From Sclerodactyla briareus (Eukaryota; Echinodermata; Holothuroidea; Dendrochirotida; Sclerodactylidae): a stretch of DNA of 64,000 nt. Positions 57,060 through 64,000 of the stretch are shown here, in pieces. The notes under the pieces are model-generated. The model ran no database searches, was not told the DNA's origin, and was given only the letters and a program-made list of their open reading frames with translations. Within the stretch, counting starts at the first letter, position 1, and every line of letters starts with the position of its first letter. The stretch lies in the NCBI GenBank assembly GCA_026419785.1, contig JAODTK010002076.1, forward strand, positions 1 through 64,000. The letters run 5' to 3'. The translations under genes and the position numbers were made by a program.

Positions 57060-57310
57060 CGACCTTGAAATCAATGTCGTTATTTGGAACCAACTTTTGT
57101 CCCCAACCACCAAGTTTCATGTGAATTGGACTAACTTTGTTTTTTTTAAACACAATTTGACCTCGTGAAATCACAGTCATGTTTTGGGGGGACCAACCTT
57201 TGTCCCCACCCACCAAGTCTTGGGCTAAATATAAATCGGATGAACTCAGAATTTTTGTGTAAAACCTGCAAAAAGGGGGCAGCAGACATGCACTGATACC
57301 CACTTCCGAA
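57060..57310 (+). repeat. Interspersed repeat, copy 2
   Basis: Two internal units of GACCAACTTTTGTCCCC type are followed by AATCGGATGAACTCAG, AAACCTGCAAAAAGGGGGCA and GCAGACATG. It matches 18110-18350. Confidence 0.65.
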
Positions 57311-58689
57311 CTCATCCACGATTTCCAGGCGAACATGCTGTACCAGTTGCCGATCAATCAGATAAAGTGTAAAAGAATTTTTTGTGCTAACGGCAAGGGT
57401 GCCTAGGGGGGTCCGGGGGGTCATGAACCCCCGAACTTTGGGAGGCCTCCATAATAACGATTTTTTCACACACAAAATGTTTCCCATTACTGCTTCGGAC
57501 CCCCCAGAATTGCTCTTGACCCCCCCAACTTTCAGACAGTGGCTGGGCCCTGGGCTGACGGCTGAGTTCCCGGCGCGCGGAGGCTATAACCCCAACTCCA
57601 ATAGATCCCCAGACACTTCCAGTGTCGCGGGGATATAGTTGCGGTAAACATGTCAGCACCCTCTAAAAAAGTATGGGGCTTTTCCCAATAATTAACTGTG
57701 TGAGAATATTCAAGTCAATGAGAGTGGAATGGGGGAACACAACCTGTATGCAATATGTGTGTTACCACATGATCAACAGTATCCATCCAGTCTGCAAATC
57801 AAAGCATCTTTTTTTTCATTTCTCATTCTGTGTCTGTGGCAAATATTTAGTACTACGTATGGTGATGCCACTCCACCGGTGTGGTTCAGTACTCCGTAGG
57901 GCTTCCGTTGCGGAAGACTTGGTAAACCTGTACGAGCGAGCATAAATATCACATCATTATCATGTTCATTGAACACATGCACTATGAGTGACAATAAAGA
58001 TGATTACAGTTAGGTTATTGAGTCATGACTAATCTTATGGATCCTGTCTGCTGTGTTAATTCAGCGCTAAAAACCAGTGTCGGTTCAAAGGCTGGGAGAG
58101 CTTCTTAGGGCGGGTTTGATGCAGCTTCAAAAAGGCACTTTAGGGGAGTTTCCAATCCACCTCTGCAGATTCCAGTGTTGGACGGATTATCAAATTTAAC
58201 CTAAGAATATTCTGATCACCTTACACCGTTGTGTATATGATGCAAGCGTGGGGGGGGGAGGGGTTGGGGACGACATACCCACCAATGCACATGTGACAAA
58301 ATACATTTTTGAAGGAACAATGCAGGCTTTAGATACAACCAAAGGTTATATCGTGGAGAATCAACAAAAACTTCAATGGTTGGGCATCTGTGAGTATGAA
58401 TACTTACCCATTTTGGACTATGCACCCCACCCCCGTGACATTGAAATATGGCTAACACAAAGGTCCAGGTGGCCACACCATCGCACGTCTCTTTTTTCTT
58501 GATCTAAAGGGTGAAATTCTTAACGAATTTTAAGCCAAGATGGTCAAATGGTAGACGAAACGTCTGGCAAAAAGAGAAGGGGCGATTGAGGTGGCCAACC
58601 CGGATTTTGTGTTATTGCCGTGGTTCATGGGCGGGGGGGGGTGATAGTCCAATAGGATTAAAGTTGAATATCTGAAATAGTTGGAAAAC

Positions 58690-59205
58690 TCTATCTATAA
58701 GGTCCAAGCCCATTTCCATACTATGTTCCTATGTGAAGTTATACGCCTTCAAAGTTTGGGCCATTAAAGCATAGAAATTGGAAGAATCCCAATTGCGCCA
58801 ATAAACAAATGACGTCAATCCACGTGGACGAAACGGAAAAATTATGTTAGTCTTCAGTGTTTCAGTTTGTGAATAAGTCAAATTTAGCAGAAGTTCTGGT
58901 GTCTTTCTCTCACCAAAGTACCATCAACACCTACCAACCCACTACAGCAATCCTCTCCCATAGACTAAATGATTTTCTGAGGACATATTGTTTGAAGTTC
59001 AATAGATACAAAAGATGTGTGAGGGTATGCCAAGTATGACATCATTTATTATTGCATGAGGGAGCCTAGATCTTGTGGCAATACACGGTTTCACAAGACT
59101 CAAACTTCAAAGGACTAGAACTCTCCGTAACGGAAGTCCCATGAACTCAGTTTGGACTGCCGCCTTCCAGGTTTTTTTTTTTTTTATCCAGCTATTATAG
59201 TAGCC
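58690..59205 (+). repeat. 490-bp interspersed repeat, copy 2
   Basis: GCCTTCAAAGTTTGGGCC, TTTGTGAATAAGTCAAAT, ACCATCAACACCTACCAACC, CTCTCCGTAACGGAAGTCCC and a T-run before ATCCAGCTATTATAG match copy 1 at 11.5 kb. Confidence 0.75.
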
Positions 59206-59299
59206 CCTTTTGAAATAATCCTGCAGTTGTCCTTCAACACAAAATCATTTCACTGTGTCATTAGACTTTCACAGCTGTGTTTATCAAATATTGCAAGTT

Positions 59300-59460
59300 G
59301 CAACAGCATGTGTCTAGGGGCCCATAAATGGCATTATTTTGCAAAGGTAGGGAGGGTGAGGCTTGTGGGCCCTGGGTCCTGACTTCAAACTGATCCCCAC
59401 CCCCCTGTCCACCCAGCTCCCCCCCCCCCCAAGACTAATCTATGGTATGCCACTCGAAGA
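59300..59460 (+). repeat. GGGGCCCATAAA repeat, copy 2
   Basis: GCATGTGTCTAGGGGCCCAT, GTAGGGAGGGTGAGGC, CTGGGTCCTGAC and a C-run before AAGACTAATCTATGG match copy 1. Confidence 0.6.
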
Positions 59461-59703
59461 CTACACCATCAACAACGACAGTGTTGAGATGTAAAAAGTC
59501 ACATCCAAAACAAACAGGTGATCCTTTACCACCAAGGGTCCGCTGTGGTGAATCGCAGAATAGTGAGGGTACCTCGGTATCAAGTTGGGGGGGATGAATC
59601 AGGCCCCAAGCCTGGGTGTTTGCGGCTTGTAGACATCCAGGTGATCGGAGCAGAGGATGTATCGGAGGATAGGTGCCTTCCCGACGGGTTCCCCCAAGAA
59701 TGA

Positions 59704-59970
59704 GACAAGGCGATCGCCAGACAGTGTCTCGCCTGTTGCGCGATCGGTGTTTGCCATCTTCACTACACTACACACTATAAAAACACAAAACAGTTCATGC
59801 AGACCCATATCATGTCTAATGAACATCACATATTTCACATATAACACAAAAAATTTCCTAAAATAACTGACCAATAAGTACGTTTGGCTCATACAAAAGT
59901 CCCTTAATTGGGTTTTCTTCTTCATGCCCCCCCCCCTACGCTGATCTCCATAAATACCAAAATTCACTGC
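59704..59970 (+). repeat. CAAGGCGATCGC repeat, copy 2
   Basis: ACAAGGCGATCGCCAGACAG, TGTCTCGCCTGTTGCGCGAT, ATGCAGACCCATATCATGTC and TCTCCATAAATACC match copy 1 at 8.25 kb in direct order. Confidence 0.75.
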
Positions 59971-60299
59971 ATACTAGAATGGGCATTATATCTTGTCTAT
60001 TCTATTGGTTATAATATACCAAGAGACCTTTCCATGGGGTATCATTTGGACAGTGAAAGGGTTATGCATGTTCATGAACATTACCTACTCCTAGCCTATG
60101 GGGCCAGCCTATTAGGACAATAGAATGGACAAGAGAGATAAATGCACAGTATAGATATCAAACAAATCTGAATATCATCCAATTTCAAATAGCTGTGGGG
60201 TTTGTAAGATGGGAAAACAAGCCTATTGCAATACCACTTGATGTAGTTTCGCACCTCTTTTCTAACATTACTAGCAATAACCCGTGGAAGAGCTGGGTT

Positions 60300-60500
60300 C
60301 TTAACAGAAGCAATTTGCCCAGGGGCGAGCAAAGGGGCGGGTGGCAGCGGCATGAGAGCCCAATTAGAGCCAATTAATCGTAACTAATCGAATCCGAGCG
60401 GCCACGAGGAAGGAACGGAAGAAAATGGACGCGGGGGTAGGGGGGAACCGCACCCGCCCGTCAAATCCAGCGGGCGCGCGACCCGCCGTTTGGAGAAGAA
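60300..60500. promoter_or_regulatory. CpG-rich patch with GC box and CCAAT boxes
   Basis: GGGGCGGG at 60334-60341 and CCAAT at 60360 and 60370 precede about 120 bases unusually dense in CpG (CGCGGGGG, AGCGGGCGCGCGACCCGCCG). A TATATAG lies at 60554. Such grouping is typical of animal promoters, and the Rel gene's 5' end must lie somewhere above 50.9 kb on the minus strand. No transcript start or first exon is visible, so the link is only an inference. A mobile-element end with high GC is an alternative. Confidence 0.25.
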
Positions 60501-60559
60501 AATAGTGGCCGGCAGACAGAAAAGAAAAGTCAGAGACAGACGTGGCGTTTTATTATATA

Positions 60560-63080
60560 GATCAGAGCTTGCGTCTTTCAGCTTTGGTCCGTATGTTACA
60601 CCTTTAGTCCCTGCGGGAAAAAAAAAAATCCCCATTCTCTCTCCGAAAACAATCATTGAACAAAACAATGACCCTCATTCTGCTGGCTGTACTGACCAAT
60701 CAAAGAGGCGAAAAACCACAATATAGCCCACCACTGCCAGTCTATTGCTTTGACAGCAGGGGGTAGTTGGTTTTATTCACATTACTGACCAGTCTTCTTC
60801 CTAGTGCTCACAGTGGAGCCACGAAGGGTGGTGAGTAGGAAAAAGCGGCACAACGCCCCCACACACACCCTAACAAAACAAAATCGAGATGCAGATTGCC
60901 AGTTGGCTCGAGCCTAAAAATATACCCTGAAAGTTACTTCAGTGATACCGACAGTGACCCTGTAATCAGTTTAACGAAATCCGGGTTTGTGGCGAATTGC
61001 AACTTACCAATATAACAATAGGATAACATACCATTAGGTAAGGTTTACAGTACATACCAAACACACTCCTAATAAAGGGTGAACACTGGTTTGTCCAAAT
61101 CAATCGAAAAATTTGCCCAAACAATTTTTAGTTACAATCTAGTGATAGCTCTAAACCATTACATTGTGCACAAAAAACTTAAGAGAAATCTCGGCCTGGA
61201 TCTCATAAAGTTGCTCAATTTCATAGTTAGCTCAAGTGGCGGGGATACGGAAACTGGGGGTGTGCCCCCGCTCCGTTTTGGGTGGGGGATTTGCGCCAAC
61301 CCTCCAGGAAACTTGCGCCCCTTGCACCTTCGGAAGTTGGAATCATAAGGTAGCGTTAAACTCTGGGTATCATAATTTCATTTATCAAAGCCTGTGTCCG
61401 ACATCCTGCGGCATAGTAGTAGGCCCTATGTTAGAGCGCCCCATGACATTTGTGCTGAAAAAACCGCCAAGCATATACACTTTTGACCTTAGCCAAATGA
61501 TGTTAGTTACTTCTGGTCAGCGGTATAATGTCGGGACAAACTCTGGAGCGACACACACCTATCTGTTTATTAAATGAACCCGTGCCCATCGTACGCTTTG
61601 TACGACCTGGTAACCATGTCACCTACACTAACACAACACCGTCTGTCACCGTATCTTATAGCAACAATCCGATCGAGATGTAATCGACAAGCTAGAACAG
61701 AAAGCTAGAAGAAAAATCCCCTGCTGGGTTCTCATGACATAAAAGTATTGTATACATTAATAGACGATAATCCAAGGCCCTATTTGTCCAGCTGGGAAAA
61801 GCCTTTGCCGGTGATCTGAGAGGCTCAATTTTTCAAAATTTTCTGTACGCTATGCGCCAACGATGATGGGCCTCCGCTAGATAGTCGGCAAATAATTGCC
61901 CAACAAAATGATCAGAAACACGCGCCTGATCTGGCACCCCCTATCGACCCACCCCCCCTTCGGTGTTCGTCTAGATTCGCCCTTGTAGTAGCTGTGCCTA
62001 AATTGCATTAAGACTAAATACCGACTCTGGGCACATGCTACCAGTTTTACTGATATCATCAAAGCTCAGCATGGGAACAGGTGACTCATAGAAAATCAGC
62101 AAGGCATCTTCTCCCTGCCTGAACTTTGCAAATAGTATACACCAATTTTAGTTGTTTCCATTCCAATTTTTCAACTCATTGTTTTAGGAGGCAGCTTCGT
62201 ATTTCATAAGTATCTGTTGAAGGTCATTAGGATCAAGACAGATACCATGAATAGTTAAAAAAAAAATTTCGGAGGGGAATGGTGTGGCCGAAGAACCTTC
62301 AAATTTTCAGGGTTGCAGATGGTGGAAATTGGGGTGCAATGTTGCAATATGGGTAATATTTGAGTATGCATAGTAGTATACCATGATAGTAAAAAAACCT
62401 GTTGAAGAGAGAAATAATATCTTCAGCAATTTGAAGGGATGAACCCAAGGAACAAACACGATGCACTCCCCTGTACATACAGTTAGTAGTGAGATGTAGT
62501 ACCATTTCTGGTATAAACAACAATCACAGTCCATATCCCCCACCGTCTGTGTGGCATCTGTGTTGTACATGTAGACTTGTGCATGCAGGAGTGTTTCCAG
62601 TATGCTACATAGTCTGTGTAGCCTACAAATCTCAGCAGTTTATTCATGCAATCTAAGGGGAGGGGGAGGGGGGGTAGCTGGGATATTATTTTTTTGGAGA
62701 GTCCCACACAAAAAAACAAAAAAAAAGATTTGGAGAGGTTGATTCACTGCCAATTTGGGATCTTTGCTCAACATCCCAGCCAAATCGACATATCTGATGG
62801 TAAATCTCTCTGATTTTGAAGTTCTAGTTTAGTCATTTTCCATATGGTTTGATTTATGCAATGACAGCCCAAGTTGGGATGGAAGAGTTTCTCTCTCAAT
62901 TCAAAGATTTGTAAGAAAGTTGCTGCACGAGGAGGAACATTGGCCACCACGTCAATCCATGCTAGGAACACGGCAAAGCAAAAAGACAGCCAGTTATAGA
63001 GCGAATTATCTCCTACTACGGGGCCCTAACAGATAACGCCCCTAACAAGATATTATCTAACTAACTGGCCAGCTGCCTGC
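60560..63080. other. No gene recognised
   Basis: Contains one TGCAATCTAGGGG-family fragment at 61800-61960 (GTACGCTATGCGCCAACG). A minus frame at 62768-62950 follows a good acceptor-like tract but has no family match. The rest is unassigned. Confidence 0.45.
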
Positions 63081-63082
63081 TC

Positions 63083-63345
63083 GATCTGTTAGAGGTCAAC
63101 CGGTAAATGTTAATTTATGTCTTGATCTTTTTATGTTATTTCATGTCTGATCGGGTTAGAATAAACATAAATGTGCATTACGTCCTTGATCTGTTAAAGT
63201 AAACTGGCTAAATGTTTACTTATGCTTGTATCTGTTTAAAGTAACTGGTAAATGTTAGTTTACGTCTTGATCTGTTAGAGTAAACTGCTAAATGTTAATT
63301 TATGTCTTGATCTGTTAAAGTAAACTGGTAAATGTTAATTTATGT
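63083..63345. repeat. 40-bp tandem repeat, 6-7 copies
   Basis: The unit contains GATCTGTTAAAGTAAACTGG and TAAATGTTAATTTATGTCTT. The last copies are the closest to each other and the first are more diverged. Confidence 0.92.
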
Positions 63346-63414
63346 TGGCATTTCACATTCACATTGCACCCGAATTATAACAGGTATGTCCCGACAAATC
63401 AGCCCCAAAGCTAC

Positions 63415-63620
63415 ATTTTTGGTCGGAATATAGAGAAGTGGGAATATAGGGTCGTGGAATGAAGAGACATTGAACATAGGGTTGTTGAAACATAGAGATG
63501 TCGTTACTACAATATCAGGATGATCCTTTTGGATTGCCCCCCCATTCCCCTTGCTGAACATAGTGACCTCGAAAATATGAGCGTTGGAACATAGCGATTG
63601 CCCCAATTCTAACAGATAGG
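63415..63620. repeat. Short-period GGAACATAG repeat
   Basis: Words such as GGAATATAG, TTGAACATAGGG, GAAACATAGAG and GGAACATAGCGATTG recur about every 20-30 bases on the plus strand, ending at CCCCAATTCTAACAGATAGG. It looks like a degraded interspersed element with internal repeats. Confidence 0.5.
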
Positions 63621-64000
63621 TGACTCCAAGTATATAATGAATCGCTACCACTATGATAATCACTACATTGTACACATACCTTCCATTGGGCGCACATGAT
63701 CCTCCCTTCTTCGGAATAATAATAGACTCATCAACAAAGCCAATAATCAAATATAAAATATAGTCCATATAAGCCAAAGCAAAGTGCAATGTTAAGTGTA
63801 GCTGAATTAGCTTGCCGCCCACACAGGCTTGTAGTGTGACATGGGATAGTACCGTAATGGAGCCAGAATCCAGTTAATGTTAAAATACACTAACTAGCTA
63901 TATAAGGCGTATGCCACAGACTGCCTGAATGCAATAATGCTGATGAAGGGTAAATACTAACCTAACAAGGACTACAGATGCTGCTGCACGGTCTCTTTTC

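Noticed and set aside
63920-63960. Hammerhead ribozyme core (CTGATGA)
   Set aside because: CTGATGA is present near 63939, but no GAAA and stem arrangement follows. Other CTGATGAG words inside the modular repeats also lack the rest of the core.

Overview
This is intron-rich, repeat-rich eukaryotic DNA. It has no operons or bacterial-type genes. A Rel/NF-kB gene, Jockey/CR1-like LINE remains, and dispersed TGACCT-rich and ATGCAAAT-rich repeats point to a marine invertebrate, probably an invertebrate deuterostome (echinoderm, hemichordate or cephalochordate). The sequence does not settle which. Single-base length changes inside tandem repeats, and one frameshift inside an otherwise conserved exon, look like a long-read assembly with residual indels.

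The only gene I identify firmly is a Rel-class NF-kB transcription factor on the minus strand. Four exons with intact splice sites are readable: half of the N-terminal Rel homology region (50765-50905), its end (46864-47113, one frameshift), the end of the C-terminal IPT/RHR-C region (38195-38330) and the nuclear localisation signal (35352-35417). A further exon or exons near 30990-31430 may encode the start of the transactivation domain. The first half of the IPT domain is not found between 46.86 and 38.33 kb, and the 5' exons are not found up to 64 kb. A CpG-rich patch with a GC box and CCAAT boxes at 60.3-60.5 kb is a possible but unproven promoter.

The introns and 3' flank of this gene each carry a different minisatellite: 22 bp (47.7-49.0 kb), 69 bp (40.15-42.16 kb), 43 bp (36.69-37.29 kb) and 38 bp (34.16-35.05 kb). 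Two more arrays, of 89 bp (54.77-55.38 kb) and 40 bp (63.08-63.35 kb), lie further upstream of the gene. The 38-bp and 43-bp arrays have higher-order repeat structure.

Outside the gene the window is mostly mobile-element debris. At 0-8 kb there are C/G-run elements. At 8-14 kb there are ATGCAAAT-type repeats and GGGCCC modules. At 15.4-17.9 kb there are three inverted-repeat structures: a 485-bp foldback, a roughly 1-kb element with terminal inverted repeats, and a 49-bp palindrome. At 22.7-24.3, 26.2-27.0, 31.8-32.8, 42.3-43.8 and 52.1-53.2 kb there are same-strand copies of one modular element with a common head, a variable number of internal modules and a common tail. A LINE fragment (38.7-39.8 kb, minus) and an hAT/ZBED-like transposase fragment (51.0-51.2 kb, plus) lie in or next to the Rel gene. 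Two unassigned open frames at 27.78-28.53 kb (plus) look more coding-like than their surroundings, but I do not recognise them.
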